Below are positions 18,202 to 27,783 of a DNA stretch of 32,465 nt, in pieces. Below the pieces are notes generated by a model. That model searched no databases and was not told the DNA's origin. It was given only the letters and a program-made list of their open reading frames with translations. Within the stretch, counting starts at the first letter, position 1. Each line of letters opens with the position of its first letter. This stretch comes from an uncultured Merdimonas sp. (lineage in GTDB: Bacteria > Bacillota > Clostridia > Lachnospirales > Lachnospiraceae). Where the stretch lies: the NCBI GenBank assembly GCA_944378225.1, contig CALWGE010000029.1:1-32465 (forward strand). The letters are read 5' to 3'. The position numbers and the translations under genes are program-made.

Positions 18202-20271
18202 TTATATCAATCCAAACAGAACCAGCAGCATATCAATCAGTTTTACAAAGATAAACGGGGCAATCAGTCCGCCCAAACCGTAAATCAGAAGATTTCGTGA
18301 CAGCAGCCGGCCGGCCGGAACTTCACGATATTTTACCCCCTTTAACGCCAGAGGAATCAGCGCAATAATAATAAGTGCGTTGTAAATGATGGCGGAAAGT
18401 ACAGCACTCTGGGGAGAATGCAGCCCCATAATATTAAGTGCGGACAGTCCCGGATAAAGTCCCATAAACAAAGCGGGGATGATTGCAAAATACTTTGCCA
18501 CATCGTTCGCAATAGAAAATGTAGTCAGACTTCCTCTTGTCATCAAAAGCTGCTTGCCGATCCGGACAATATCAATCAGCTTTGTAGGCGAAGAATCCAA
18601 ATCCACCATATTGCCGGCTTCCTTTGCCGCCTGTGTTCCTGTATTCATGGCAACTGCCACATCGGCCTGTGCAAGAGCGGGCGCATCGTTGGTTCCGTCG
18701 CCTGTCATAGCAACCAGATGTCCCTTTGCCTGAAAATCACGAATCATAGCCAGCTTTCCTTCAGGAGTTGCCTCAGCAAGAAAATCATCTACACCGGCTT
18801 CTGCCGCAATGGCAGCTGCGGTCATTGGATTGTCGCCGGTAATCATGATGGTCTTGATTCCCATCTTACGAAGATCTGCAAATTTTTCCTGCACTCCCTG
18901 TTTAATAATGTCTTTCAGATAGATAACTCCCAGAATTTTATGATTCTTCGCAACAACCAGAGGGGTTCCGCCCTGTTTTGCTATATTCTGTACAATGCGG
19001 TCACATTCCTCTGAGTAGACACCGCCTGCCTGAGTGACATAAAGCTGCATAGACTCTGCTGCACCCTTTCGAATCTCATTCCCGTCAAAATCCACGCCGC
19101 TCATTCGGGTTTTTGCCGTGAACGGAACAAAGGTCATATGTTTATCCGATAATTCTCTGCCCCTGATGCCGTATTTTTCTTTTGCAAGAATCACCACGCT
19201 TCTCCCTTCAGGAGTTTCATCAGCAAGAGAGGAAAGCTGCGCTGCATCGGCAAGTTCTTCCTCGCTTACACCGTCTACCGGGATAAATGCATGTGCCTGG
19301 CGGTTACCGAGCGTGATTGTACCTGTTTTATCAAGCATCAGGATATCCACATCGCCGGCAGCTTCAATGGCTCTGCCGCTCATGGCAAGCACATTTGCCT
19401 GATTGAGTCTGCTCATACCGGCAATACCAATAGCAGAAAGCAATGCGCCGATGGTAGTAGGCGCAAGACAGACTAACAAAGCAACCAGCGTTGTAACAGA
19501 AGTCGGATTTTCTATCCCTGCCTGTTTTGCCGAAAAGACAGAGTATGTATAAAGAGACATGGTAACAAGAATGAAGATAATGGAGAGCGCCACAAGAAAA
19601 ATCTGCAAAGCGATCTCATTGGGTGTCTTTTTTCTTGCAGCCCCTTCCACCATCGCAATCATTTTATCAAGAAAGCTTGCTCCGGCTTCGCTTGTGATCC
19701 GCACAACGATCCAGTCGGACAGTACGGTTGTACCGCCTGTAACGGCGCTTCTGTCGCCCCCGGCTTCACGAATGACCGGTGCTGACTCACCGGTAATAGC
19801 ACTCTCATCTACAGAAGCAGCCCCCTCAATTACCTCGCCATCGCCGGGAATCTGCTCGCCCGCTTTTACGATTACGATGTCTCCTTTTTTCAAAGTGGCA
19901 GAAGATACATTTGTAATCTGTTCTTTTTGATCAGCAGATGGAATTTTATGTGCTTCCACATCCTTTTTAGAGGCTCTTAACGCATCAGCCTGGGCCTTTC
20001 CTCTGCCCTCTGCAATCGCTTCTGCAAAATTTGCGAAGACACAGGTAAACCACAAAATAAGCGCGATTGAAAATGTATATCCGCTGGATGCGTCTTTTAA
20101 TCCAAATAAGGAAAGGATCCACAATCCGGTTGTCAGAATTGCAGACAGATATACCAACAGCATGACCGGATTTTGTATCTGCGTTTTCGGATTCAGTTTT
20201 ATAAACGATTCTTTTATTGCCCTGCCAAGCATTTTCTTATCGGCAAAAGCACTTTTCGTCTTTGATGTCAT
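18202..20271 (-). CDS. kdpB: Potassium-transporting ATPase subunit B, KdpB
   Basis: This 689-residue P-type ATPase catalytic subunit has TGES (160-163) in the actuator domain. DKTGT has phosphorylated Asp314, KGA is in the nucleotide-binding domain, and [18 protein letters not shown] is the hinge. Membrane helices sit at the N-terminus, centre (near [16 protein letters not shown]) and C-terminus. It hydrolyses ATP to drive potassium uptake through KdpA. The length matches the family, and no motif is missing. It is tightly packed between kdpA and kdpC. Confidence 0.97.
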   Translation of the reverse strand: MTSKTKSAFADKKMLGRAIKESFIKLNPKTQIQNPVMLLVYLSAILTTGLWILSLFGLKDASSGYTFSIALILWFTCVFANFAEAIAEGRGKAQADALRASKKDVEAHKIPSADQKEQITNVSSATLKKGDIVIVKAGEQIPGDGEVIEGAASVDESAITGESAPVIREAGGDRSAVTGGTTVLSDWIVVRITSEAGASFLDKMIAMVEGAARKKTPNEIALQIFLVALSIIFILVTMSLYTYSVFSAKQAGIENPTSVTTLVALLVCLAPTTIGALLSAIGIAGMSRLNQANVLAMSGRAIEAAGDVDILMLDKTGTITLGNRQAHAFIPVDGVSEEELADAAQLSSLADETPEGRSVVILAKEKYGIRGRELSDKHMTFVPFTAKTRMSGVDFDGNEIRKGAAESMQLYVTQAGGVYSEECDRIVQNIAKQGGTPLVVAKNHKILGVIYLKDIIKQGVQEKFADLRKMGIKTIMITGDNPMTAAAIAAEAGVDDFLAEATPEGKLAMIRDFQAKGHLVAMTGDGTNDAPALAQADVAVAMNTGTQAAKEAGNMVDLDSSPTKLIDIVRIGKQLLMTRGSLTTFSIANDVAKYFAIIPALFMGLYPGLSALNIMGLHSPQSAVLSAIIYNALIIIALIPLALKGVKYREVPAGRLLSRNLLIYGLGGLIAPFIFVKLIDMLLVLFGLI

Positions 20272-20283
20272 AACAGTACCTCC

Positions 20284-22098
20284 TTAAACGATACTCTGGA
20301 AAAATTCTGCAATCGGTCCCAATGCCAACGCCGGGAAGAAACTCAATGCGCCCACAAGCAGAACAATAAAAATCAGCAGGAACACAAACATTGCATTCGT
20401 TGTAGAGAGAGTACCGGCAGTTGTTGCGATTTTCTTTTTTCCGGCAAGGCTTCCGGCGATCGCCAGCGTTCCAATGATGGGCAGGAATCGTGCAAACAGC
20501 ATCACAAATCCCAGTGACAGATTCAGGAACACCGTATTTCCATTAAAACCGGCAAAGGCAGAGCCATTGTTTCCGCCGCAGGAGGAAAAGGCATAGAGCA
20601 GCTCTGAGAAGCCATGCGCTCCTGCATTATTCAGACTGTTTTCAATTCCCGGCCATACTGCCGCAATACCACTTCCCACAAGAATGGCAATCGGCGTTGC
20701 AAGGCACACCAGAACAGCCCATTTCATTTCATAAGGTTCTATTTTCTTTCCTAAAAATTCCGGTGTCCTTCCTACCATCAGTCCGGCAATAAACACCGTC
20801 AGAATTGCAAACGCAAGCATTCCGTATAAACCGCATCCCACACCGCCGAAAACAACTTCGCCGAGCTGCATCAAAAGCATTGTCACCATACCTCCCAGCG
20901 GCGTATAGCTGTCATGCATAGAATTTACCGATCCATTGGAAGCAGCTGTGGTAAATGCCGCCCAGGTGGCAGATGCTGAAATACCAAACCGGGTTTCTTT
21001 CCCTTCCATATTTCCGCCTGCCTGGCCTTCCATAGAAACGTCCACATTTCCGTTTTGAATAAGCTGCGGCGTGGCAAATTGCTCATTGACAGCAACCACG
21101 CCAAGCGCAAATACAAGGCAAAGGAACATTGCCATAAAAATTGCGATTCCCTGTTTTCTGTTTTTTACTGCCTTGCCAAAGGTAAAGCACAGTGCTGCAG
21201 GAATTAAAAGCAGCGAAATCATTTCAATCAGATTGGTAAATGCATTTGGATTTTCAAGTGGATGAGCCGAATTTACCCCCATAAATCCGCCGCCGTTTGT
21301 GCCTGTCTGCTTAATGGCAATCTGGCTTGCAGCCGGACCCATTGGAACAAACTGCTCCGTCACAATTTCCGCATCCTCTACAATCTGACCGTCAACAGTG
21401 ACGGTTCCTGCTTCGAGATCTATTTCCGCATTTTCCAGTATTTCACCTTCAGCACTTACTCCGATCGGCTCAACAAGAGATACGGTTTCTCCGCCTTTCA
21501 GATTCTGAATGACACCGCCGCCAACCAGCATCAGAGAAATTACCAGGTTAAGCGGAAGTAAGATATAAATGACAATCCTTGTCATATCTACCCAAAAGCT
21601 GCCCAATCCATCGGTTTTCACCTTTATGAATCCCCGAATCAGGGCAAACAGGACAGCAATGCCCGTTGCCGCAGACACGAAATTCTGCACAGTCAAACCA
21701 ATAGCCTGTGTCAAATAGCTGAGAGTGTTTTCACCGCTGTATGCCTGCCAGTTTGTATTTGTAATAAAGCTGGCGGCAGTATTAAAAGCCAAATCCCATT
21801 TTACGCCAGGCAAACCCTGCGGATTTCCTGGCAAAGCTCCCTGTAAAAGCTGAAGTAAAAACAGAAACACCAGTCCGATACCGGAAAAGATGAGGACAGA
21901 AACGGTGTATTTTTTCCAGTTCATCTGTTCATCCTTATTTACTCGCAATACCTTATATACTGCGTTTTCACAGGGAGTGAGAAGTTTTGATAAAAAAGTT
22001 TTTTCACCGTCCATTACCTTTTTGATGTATGCTCCAAGCGGAATTGCAAGGATTACCAGTATGGCAAGATACAGTATGTATTGTATGACCGTACTCAT
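20284..22098 (-). CDS. kdpA: Potassium-transporting ATPase subunit A, KdpA
   Basis: This 604-residue potassium channel-like subunit has ten or so helices and the repeated selectivity-filter motifs (TNTNWQAY, GTNGGGFMGVNSAHP, SCGGNNGSAFAGF). I start it at the ATG at 22098, which overlaps the kdpF stop codon by one base and follows AAAGGAG. A longer upstream frame would run through kdpF in the wrong frame. Between VSLVEP and VPMGPAAS (residues about 212-247) there is an acidic, repeat-like segment. It makes this subunit about 45 residues longer than the 557-residue E. coli protein, and lies just before the second filter segment, in what should be an outer loop. Confidence 0.96.
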   Translation of the reverse strand: MSTVIQYILYLAILVILAIPLGAYIKKVMDGEKTFLSKLLTPCENAVYKVLRVNKDEQMNWKKYTVSVLIFSGIGLVFLFLLQLLQGALPGNPQGLPGVKWDLAFNTAASFITNTNWQAYSGENTLSYLTQAIGLTVQNFVSAATGIAVLFALIRGFIKVKTDGLGSFWVDMTRIVIYILLPLNLVISLMLVGGGVIQNLKGGETVSLVEPIGVSAEGEILENAEIDLEAGTVTVDGQIVEDAEIVTEQFVPMGPAASQIAIKQTGTNGGGFMGVNSAHPLENPNAFTNLIEMISLLLIPAALCFTFGKAVKNRKQGIAIFMAMFLCLVFALGVVAVNEQFATPQLIQNGNVDVSMEGQAGGNMEGKETRFGISASATWAAFTTAASNGSVNSMHDSYTPLGGMVTMLLMQLGEVVFGGVGCGLYGMLAFAILTVFIAGLMVGRTPEFLGKKIEPYEMKWAVLVCLATPIAILVGSGIAAVWPGIENSLNNAGAHGFSELLYAFSSCGGNNGSAFAGFNGNTVFLNLSLGFVMLFARFLPIIGTLAIAGSLAGKKKIATTAGTLSTTNAMFVFLLIFIVLLVGALSFFPALALGPIAEFFQSIV

Positions 22099-22187
22099 TA
22101 TTGTTTGTCTCCTTTCATAAGAACATAAACATAGTAAATCAGCAGCGCCGCAGCGCACAGGCCAATGATGCCAACCACAAGACTCAT
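22098..22187 (-). CDS. kdpF: Small membrane subunit KdpF
   Basis: A 29-residue peptide, MSLVVGIIGLCAAALLIYYV followed by a short YVLMKGDKQ tail, forms a single membrane helix. It is directly upstream of kdpA, with its TAA sharing its last A with the kdpA ATG. A strong AAAGGAGGAG lies eight bases ahead. Size, hydrophobicity and position are those of KdpF, which stabilises the KdpABC complex. It is short enough to be missed by gene callers. Confidence 0.85.
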   Translation of the reverse strand: MSLVVGIIGLCAAALLIYYVYVLMKGDKQ

Positions 22188-22282
22188 AATATTTCTCCTC
22201 CTTTACCTTCTGTATTTTACTAGCGCTTACATTAAAACGGGATTAGCAGCACAAATATAAAATTAAGACTGTCTAAAGATAA

Positions 22283-22477
22283 CTACAGCCATCCGAAAAT
22301 CCATGAAACAGGTAATACAAGTATCATTGTTGCAACTGTAACTATCATTAGAATGAAAAGCGGCATCCCAATAAATATTGTTGCAAACGCAATATACGGA
22401 TGATGAATAGCAAACCGTTCTGCTTTTTTATCAAAGCTGTTTTCAAATTTATGTATTGATTTAATTATCGCTGTCAT
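22283..22477 (-). CDS. Small unassigned membrane protein upstream of kdpF
   Basis: A 64-residue protein starts at the ATG at 22477 with AAGGAGG seven bases ahead; the longer upstream frame would pass through a terminator hairpin. The first 25 residues are amphipathic and charged (KFENSFDKKAERFAIHH). Residues 28-62 are strongly hydrophobic, with PYIAFATIFIGMPLFILMIV and a Pro-containing second half, so one long or two short membrane helices. It reads in the same direction as kdpF, 95 bases upstream, and may share its transcript. I do not recognise the family. It could be a Kdp accessory or regulatory peptide, but only position supports that. Confidence 0.6.
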   Translation of the reverse strand: MTAIIKSIHKFENSFDKKAERFAIHHPYIAFATIFIGMPLFILMIVTVATMILVLPVSWIFGWL

Positions 22478-22576
22478 AACACATTCCTCCTTACGACTGT
22501 AAGGGTAACACCAACTGTATAAATATAGGGAAAGGATATGAGTGGATGAAATTAAAAGGAAATAAAAGATATGGCA

Positions 22577-22601
22577 GAAAAAAGAGCAGTATTTCTGCTC
22601 T
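22577..22601 (-). terminator. Leader terminator upstream of the kdp region
   Basis: AGAGCAG (22583-22589) and CTGCTCT (22595-22601) form a seven-base stem with a five-base loop. On the - strand it is followed by a run of T (to 22577). It lies about 100 bases before the 64-residue protein, so it either attenuates the kdp transcript or is left over from a lost gene. Confidence 0.6.
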
Positions 22602-22646
22602 GTTATACATAAAAACAAGTGCCTATATTTGTTATGTTTCTATAAC

Positions 22647-22675
22647 TTGTATTGTCAGAGTGATCGAACTATAAT
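22647..22675 (+). promoter_or_regulatory. Promoter of the two-component system genes
   Basis: TTGTAT (22647-22652) and a perfect TATAAT (22670-22675) are separated by 17 bases. The expected start is near 22,682, just ahead of the 18-codon leader frame. Confidence 0.6.
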
Positions 22676-22695
22676 GTGCTTTACGGGGGTATATT

Positions 22696-22752
22696 ATGGA
22701 CTACATGACCTTGAAAGAAACAGGCAAAGCAAAGGATGGTAAAAATATATGA
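22696..22752 (+). pseudogene. 18-codon leader frame, internally deleted HTH gene remnant
   Basis: ATG (22696) with GGGGG upstream encodes MDYMTLKETGKAKDGKNI, and its TGA overlaps the regulator's ATG (ATGA). The first eight residues match how a common Firmicutes small HTH family begins (MDYMTLKEA...), and the last ones match how it ends (...PKDGR). This suggests an in-frame deletion of the middle. It may still couple translation to the regulator. Confidence 0.45.
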
Positions 22753-23435
22753 AGCGAATTTTCTTTGTAGAAGATGATTTGAGTTTAATTAATGGACTGT
22801 CCTTTGCAATTAAGAAGCAAGGGTATGAAATTGATATTGCCAGGACAAGTCTGGAAGCAGAAAAACTGTGGGTAAGCGGAAAGTATGATTTGGTTATTCT
22901 GGATGTATCTCTCCCGGATGGGTCCGGCTTTGAGCTATGTCAAAAAATCAGGCAGATTTCAAAAGTGCCGATTATCTTTCTGACAGCAGCTGATGAAGAA
23001 ACAGACGTCATCATGGGATTGGATATTGGCGGAGATGATTATATCACTAAGCCCTTTAAACTATCCATTTTCCTTTCACGAGTGAATGCCCTGCTCCGCA
23101 GGAGCGAAAATTTTCAGAAAGAGACTACGGAAATCATTTCAAATGATATTCGAGTTGACCGGTTAAAAAGAGAAGTTTATAAGGAAGATTCCCTCTTGGA
23201 TTTAACAGCCGGCGAATACAAGCTGCTTTGCCTGTTTATGGAGAATCCCAACATTGTACTTTCCTCTGAGCAGATTTTAGCACAGCTTTGGGATCGAGAT
23301 GAAAATTATATCGACAGCAGTACCCTGACGGTTTATATCCGCAGACTGCGCATGAAAATCGAAAATGACCCTGCCAATCCTCAAAAAATCATAACAGTGC
23401 GCCGCATGGGATATAAATGGAGTGAAGGAAAGTAA
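22749..23435 (+). CDS. OmpR-family response regulator of an ABC-linked two-component system
   Basis: In this 228-residue protein the receiver domain has EDD (8-10), phospho-acceptor Asp52 in VILDVSLP, Thr in FLTAAD and Lys in YITKPFKLS. The C-terminal winged HTH spans about 125-228, with LTAGEYKLLCLF and the closing TVRRMGYKW. It lies eight bases before the histidine kinase and is followed by ABC transporter genes, the usual order of antimicrobial-peptide resistance modules. Direct repeats in front of the ATPase gene are its likely target. Its start overlaps an 18-codon leader frame. Confidence 0.92.
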   Translation: MKRIFFVEDDLSLINGLSFAIKKQGYEIDIARTSLEAEKLWVSGKYDLVILDVSLPDGSGFELCQKIRQISKVPIIFLTAADEETDVIMGLDIGGDDYITKPFKLSIFLSRVNALLRRSENFQKETTEIISNDIRVDRLKREVYKEDSLLDLTAGEYKLLCLFMENPNIVLSSEQILAQLWDRDENYIDSSTLTVYIRRLRMKIENDPANPQKIITVRRMGYKWSEGK

Positions 23436-23443
23436 GGTGTGTC

Positions 23444-24481
23444 ATGAAACTGTTAATTGACAAAAAAATCAAACATCTCTTTTGTGCAATCCTTGTACTG
23501 ATAGCATGCCCTGCGTTATTCTCTGTCTTGATGCTTTCTCTGCACATCGAGACTGCCGCCGGATACATGCTGGCAGCGTGGAGCTGTGCAGGGATCGGAA
23601 TTCTCGCTATTCTGTACCGGTACCTGAAAGATCAATATGCGGTAATGGAAAAAGCCATTTCCAAAATGCAGGAATACCTTGCCGGAAATCATGAAATACG
23701 TCTTGATTGTGATGAAGAGGGCGAATTATACCGCCTGTTTCATGAAATAAATTCTCTGGTTTCTATTTTGAATGCCCATGCTGAAAATGAAGCCAGGGCC
23801 AAACATTTTATGAAAGATACCATTGCAGACATCTCACACCAATTAAAAACGCCACTGGCAGCACTCAACATATACAATGGGATTTTGCAGGAAGAATCTG
23901 TTCAGCAGGAAACAGTCAGGGAATTTACCGCATTGTCTGAACAGGAACTTGATAGAATTGATACACTGGTTCAAAATCTGCTGAAAATCACGAAACTGGA
24001 TGCAGGAACAGTTGTGCTGGATAAATCGCCGGAAAATATATCGCAGCTCATGACCCAAGTAGAACGTCACTTTGCTTTTCGAGTCAAACAAGAGAACAAA
24101 CTCTTGTCTTTTAATGGAAGCGATACCGTGAATTTTTTATGCGATTCTTCGTGGTTTATGGAAGCAATTGGCAATATTATAAAAAACGCCTTGGATCATA
24201 CAAAATCCGGAGATACAATTTGTGTCGAATGGAAGCAACTCCCCTCTATTATTCAAATCAAAATTACAGACAATGGCAGCGGGATTCATCCGGAAGATCT
24301 GCCTCATATTTTTAAACGATTTTACCGCAGCCGTTTTTCTAAGGACACACAGGGAATTGGATTAGGTCTGTCACTCACCAAGATGATTGTGGAGGCACAC
24401 AGTGGCACTATTGAAGTGGATAGCGAACGAGGCATGGGCACAACATTTGTAATCAATTTTCTGATTCCTACAAAATTGTAG
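23444..24481 (+). CDS. Short-loop sensor histidine kinase
   Basis: This 345-residue protein has two membrane helices (about 12-33 and 39-59) joined by only a few residues, so no extracellular sensor domain is present. A HAMP-like linker follows. Then come the phosphoacceptor box DISHQLKTPLAAL (His132) and the ATPase domain with NIIKNALDHT, ITDNGSGI and GIGLGLSLTK. Short-loop kinases of this shape (BceS-like) do not sense a ligand directly but follow the state of a partner ABC transporter. The transporter genes are 72 bases downstream. The signal is likely a cell-wall-active peptide (inference). Confidence 0.9.
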   Translation: MKLLIDKKIKHLFCAILVLIACPALFSVLMLSLHIETAAGYMLAAWSCAGIGILAILYRYLKDQYAVMEKAISKMQEYLAGNHEIRLDCDEEGELYRLFHEINSLVSILNAHAENEARAKHFMKDTIADISHQLKTPLAALNIYNGILQEESVQQETVREFTALSEQELDRIDTLVQNLLKITKLDAGTVVLDKSPENISQLMTQVERHFAFRVKQENKLLSFNGSDTVNFLCDSSWFMEAIGNIIKNALDHTKSGDTICVEWKQLPSIIQIKITDNGSGIHPEDLPHIFKRFYRSRFSKDTQGIGLGLSLTKMIVEAHSGTIEVDSERGMGTTFVINFLIPTKL

Positions 24482-24483
24482 GC

Positions 24484-24515
24484 TGACAGTTATATGACAG
24501 TAGGATTTCTATGAT
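24484..24515 (+). promoter_or_regulatory. Direct-repeat operator and promoter of the ABC transporter genes
   Basis: TGACAGT occurs at 24484-24490 and again at 24495-24501, an 11-base period. TATGAT (24510-24515) follows as a -10 box. The repeats cover the -35 position, and the -35 sequence itself is poor. This is the arrangement expected when an OmpR-type regulator dimer activates transcription. Confidence 0.6.
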
Positions 24516-24553
24516 ACTCTTTCGTTATTAAATAGCAAAGAGGTGGAAAACAA

Positions 24554-25237
24554 ATGAACTTATTAGAGGTCAAAAATATTTCAAAAACTTATGGAACCGG
24601 AGAAACCTCTGTACACGCCCTGAAAGATGTCACTTTTTCAGTGCCAAAGGGCGAATTTGTTGCAATCGTAGGAGAATCCGGATCTGGTAAAAGCACTTTG
24701 CTCAATATGGTCGGAGCACTGGACACTCCCACATCCGGTAAGGTGTTTCTGGACGGAAAAGATATTTTTTCTATGAAGGAGCGAAATCTGACTATTTTTC
24801 GCCGCCGCAACATCGGTTTCGTCTTTCAAAGCTTCAATCTGATCCCTGAACTGACTGTGGAACAGAACATAATTTTCCCGGTACTGCTGGACTATCAGAA
24901 GCCGGATATGGCTTATCTGGAAGAACTTTTGACGGTGCTCAATCTGGATGAACGGCGTAATCACCTGCCCAGCCAGCTTTCTGGCGGGCAGCAGCAGCGT
25001 GTGGCAATCGGACGCGCTTTGATCACCCGACCCGCACTGATTCTGGCAGATGAGCCAACCGGCAATCTTGATACCCAAAACAGCAGTGAGGTCATTGCCC
25101 TGCTGAAAGAAGCATCCCGAAAATACGAGCAGACAATCATCATGATTACACACAGCCGAAGCATTGCCCAGACGGCAGATCGTATTCTGCAGGTTTCTGA
25201 TGGTGTACTCTCTGATTTCGGGAGGTGTAGAGAATGA
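24554..25237 (+). CDS. ABC transporter ATPase, MacB/LolD/BceA type
   Basis: This 227-residue stand-alone ATPase has Walker [10 protein letters not shown] (40-48), Q-loop [14 protein letters not shown], signature [14 protein letters not shown], Walker [13 protein letters not shown] and switch MITHS. GNLD and the FNLIPELT text are typical of the MacB/LolD/FtsE branch, which works with FtsX-type permeases. AGAGGTGG precedes the start. The stop overlaps the permease start by four bases (ATGA), so both subunits are made together. Confidence 0.95.
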   Translation: MNLLEVKNISKTYGTGETSVHALKDVTFSVPKGEFVAIVGESGSGKSTLLNMVGALDTPTSGKVFLDGKDIFSMKERNLTIFRRRNIGFVFQSFNLIPELTVEQNIIFPVLLDYQKPDMAYLEELLTVLNLDERRNHLPSQLSGGQQQRVAIGRALITRPALILADEPTGNLDTQNSSEVIALLKEASRKYEQTIIMITHSRSIAQTADRILQVSDGVLSDFGRCRE

Positions 25238-27555
25238 AAAGTTATCTGAGCCTGATTCCAATTTCCGCCCAGGTACGAAAACGCCAGAATCGGATGACTC
25301 TGCTGTGTATTATTATTTCTGTTCTGCTGGTCACAACTATTTTCAGCATGGCGGATATGGCAATTCGCCTGGAAAGGACACGAGTCATCGAAGAACATGG
25401 AAACTGGCACATCATGCTGAAGGAACCATCCGAACAACAGATCGAGCAAATTGCACTGCGAAATGATGTGATGGCCTCCTCCCGTTATGATGGACTGAAT
25501 TTTGATCTATCCGAGGACTATACGATCAATGGAAAAAGCTGTGTTATCGTAGGCGGTGATGATCCAATTCTGACAAAAATTTATGACAATTTGACAGAGG
25601 GTTGCTATCCTGCAAAAGGAAATGAAATTGTACTGTCAAATCGTACAAAGGATAGTCTTTCTCTAAACATTGGAGATATGATTACCCTACACACTCCAGC
25701 CGGAGAGTTTACTTATACGATTTCCGGATTTGGAGGAGATGTTACCATCAGCACTGATGCTGATGTTATAGGAGCTTTTTTAAATTGGGACTCCTTCCAA
25801 AAACTGGCATGCACGGTGGGGTGTAAATTAAATCCTGTCTGCTTTATACGCTTTGCCGAGCATACAAATATTCGCAGAGCTGTGACAGAACTGCGGCAAA
25901 CCTACGGCTTTACGGATGAAACCTTATCTGAAAATACAGCTTTACTGGGGTTAACGGGATTTAGCAGCGATTCTTACGTGCTGGGGATGTATCTTGTAGC
26001 TGCCATCTTATTCGTGCTGGTTTTGGCTTCAGGTGTATTTATGATCGCAGGCAGTCTGAACAGCAGAACTGCGGAGCGCACACAATTTTTTGGAATGCTG
26101 CGCTGTGTGGGCGCCAGTCGAGCCCAGATTATGCACATTGTCAAACTGGAAGCTCTCTATTGGTGCAAAACAGCAATTCCCATTGGCGTCGGACTAGGCA
26201 TTGTAATTACATGGCTGCTTTGTGCCTTGCTCCGCTTTGGCGCAGGTGCTGAGTTTGCAGAGATACCTCTTTTTGGGATTAGTTTTATTGGCATTATCAG
26301 CGGAATGGTTGTTGGTGTATTGACCGTGCTGTTATCCTCTATCTCTCCCGCAAGACGGGCAGCGGGTGTTTCGCCGGTTGCTGCTGTTGCCGGGAATCTT
26401 TCCGACAATAAGAATACATCCCGACCGTTCAAGAAAAGCTTTTTAAAGATTGAAACAACCTTGGGGATCCATCATGCTGTGTCCTCTCCTAAAAATCTGC
26501 TCCTTATGACCGGCTCTTTCGCACTCAGTATTATTATGATTCTGAGCTTTTCCGTTTTGGTACAATGGGTTCAGATGGCGCTTAATCCATTAAAGCCATG
26601 GGCACCGGATGTCTTCTATGCCAGCCCGGATAATCTGTGCGAAATTGAAAAAAGTTTTGCTGCTGAAGTGGAGAGCCGACCATATGTCAGACGAGTATTC
26701 GGCCGGATGTACCAAAGCCTTCCGGCGAAATACGAAGGAAAATCCGGACAGATTGACTTGATTTCCTATGAGGACCAGCAATTCCAGTGGGCAGAAAAAG
26801 ATTTGCTCGCCGGAGATATCACAACTGCTTCCCAGGAGAACGGAGTACTGGTTGTTTTTGATAAAAGCAACACTTTAAAAGTAGGGGATATAATTCAGCT
26901 GGAGCAGACGGAGCTTACTGTAAGCGGACTCTTGGATGACAGTCCATTTGATACATCGGAGCATCCAACTGTGATCTGCTCGGAGAAAACATTCCAGGAG
27001 ATTACAGGAGAAGACGCCTACGCAATTCTTGATGTACAGCTATCAAAAAATGCGACAGCACAAAATGTGAATGAACTTCACACACTAGCAGATGGTAATT
27101 ATAATTTTTATGACCGGCTGGCACAAAACAAAGATACCCAAAACACCTATTATATGTTCTGCCTGTTTGTTTATGGTTTCCTCATTGTTATCACATTGAT
27201 TACGATTATTCATACGGTAAACAGTGTTTCTATGAGTGTAGCTTCAAGAACAAGGCAATATGGAGCCATGCGGGCACTGGGTATGGATGGCTTACAAATC
27301 AGGAAGATGATTAGCATGGAAGCTGTGACATACACGACACTGGGCCTTATCGCAGGCTGTGGGCTAGGTTTGCCATTGCATTATTTCCTCTATTCTCAAA
27401 TGATTACAAATTACTGGGGTACCACATGGCAACTTCCTTTTGCATCTATTGGAGGTATTCTCATAGCGCTTGTGCTCACAGCTCTTTTGGCCCCCTTTGC
27501 TCCAGCAAAAAGGATTTGTAATATGTCCGTTTCAGAAACAATAAACGAGCTTTGA
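25234..27555 (+). CDS. ABC transporter permease with two FtsX/MacB modules
   Basis: Of 773 residues, the first helix is at about 21-42 and the first outer domain at about 45-245. Helices at about 250-275, 300-325 and 345-370 then form an FtsX module. A second copy of this layout follows, starting with a helix near 415-440, with an outer domain to about 630 and three helices at about 640-765. This tandem design differs from the ten-helix BceB type and is closer to other FtsX-type exporters. Such transporters move or detach antimicrobial peptides or lipid-linked cargo. The upstream regulator and kinase point to an inducible resistance role (inference). Confidence 0.9.
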   Translation: MKSYLSLIPISAQVRKRQNRMTLLCIIISVLLVTTIFSMADMAIRLERTRVIEEHGNWHIMLKEPSEQQIEQIALRNDVMASSRYDGLNFDLSEDYTINGKSCVIVGGDDPILTKIYDNLTEGCYPAKGNEIVLSNRTKDSLSLNIGDMITLHTPAGEFTYTISGFGGDVTISTDADVIGAFLNWDSFQKLACTVGCKLNPVCFIRFAEHTNIRRAVTELRQTYGFTDETLSENTALLGLTGFSSDSYVLGMYLVAAILFVLVLASGVFMIAGSLNSRTAERTQFFGMLRCVGASRAQIMHIVKLEALYWCKTAIPIGVGLGIVITWLLCALLRFGAGAEFAEIPLFGISFIGIISGMVVGVLTVLLSSISPARRAAGVSPVAAVAGNLSDNKNTSRPFKKSFLKIETTLGIHHAVSSPKNLLLMTGSFALSIIMILSFSVLVQWVQMALNPLKPWAPDVFYASPDNLCEIEKSFAAEVESRPYVRRVFGRMYQSLPAKYEGKSGQIDLISYEDQQFQWAEKDLLAGDITTASQENGVLVVFDKSNTLKVGDIIQLEQTELTVSGLLDDSPFDTSEHPTVICSEKTFQEITGEDAYAILDVQLSKNATAQNVNELHTLADGNYNFYDRLAQNKDTQNTYYMFCLFVYGFLIVITLITIIHTVNSVSMSVASRTRQYGAMRALGMDGLQIRKMISMEAVTYTTLGLIAGCGLGLPLHYFLYSQMITNYWGTTWQLPFASIGGILIALVLTALLAPFAPAKRICNMSVSETINEL

Positions 27556-27595
27556 TGAGATTCAGAAGCAAATAAAAAATCCGGAGGTATGGAAA

Positions 27596-27636
27596 AAAGC
27601 CCGCAGCCCAGCATGAATGCTGGGATTGTGGGCTTT
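27596..27636. terminator. Bidirectional terminator after the permease gene
   Basis: AAAGCCC (27596-27602) pairs with GGGCTTT (27630-27636), with further inner pairing of CCCAGCAT and ATGCTGGG around a short loop. The A run on the left and T residues on the right allow it to work in both directions. Confidence 0.75.
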
Positions 27637-27783
27637 ACTCTCTTATTCGAACTTCCTGCGGATATAATATAATTGTTAAACACCTGATTGCTTTTGAGGG
27701 ATTTTTACATTTTCTTCATAGGTTTTTTCCATAAATTCAAATCTTCAGTTACTTTCAAGCGCTCCGTAAGTCAAGATTTTTAT

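Noticed and set aside
22478-22700. c-di-AMP (ydaO-type) riboswitch in the kdp leader
   Set aside because: A terminator is present but the region is too short and lacks the conserved purine-rich aptamer text.
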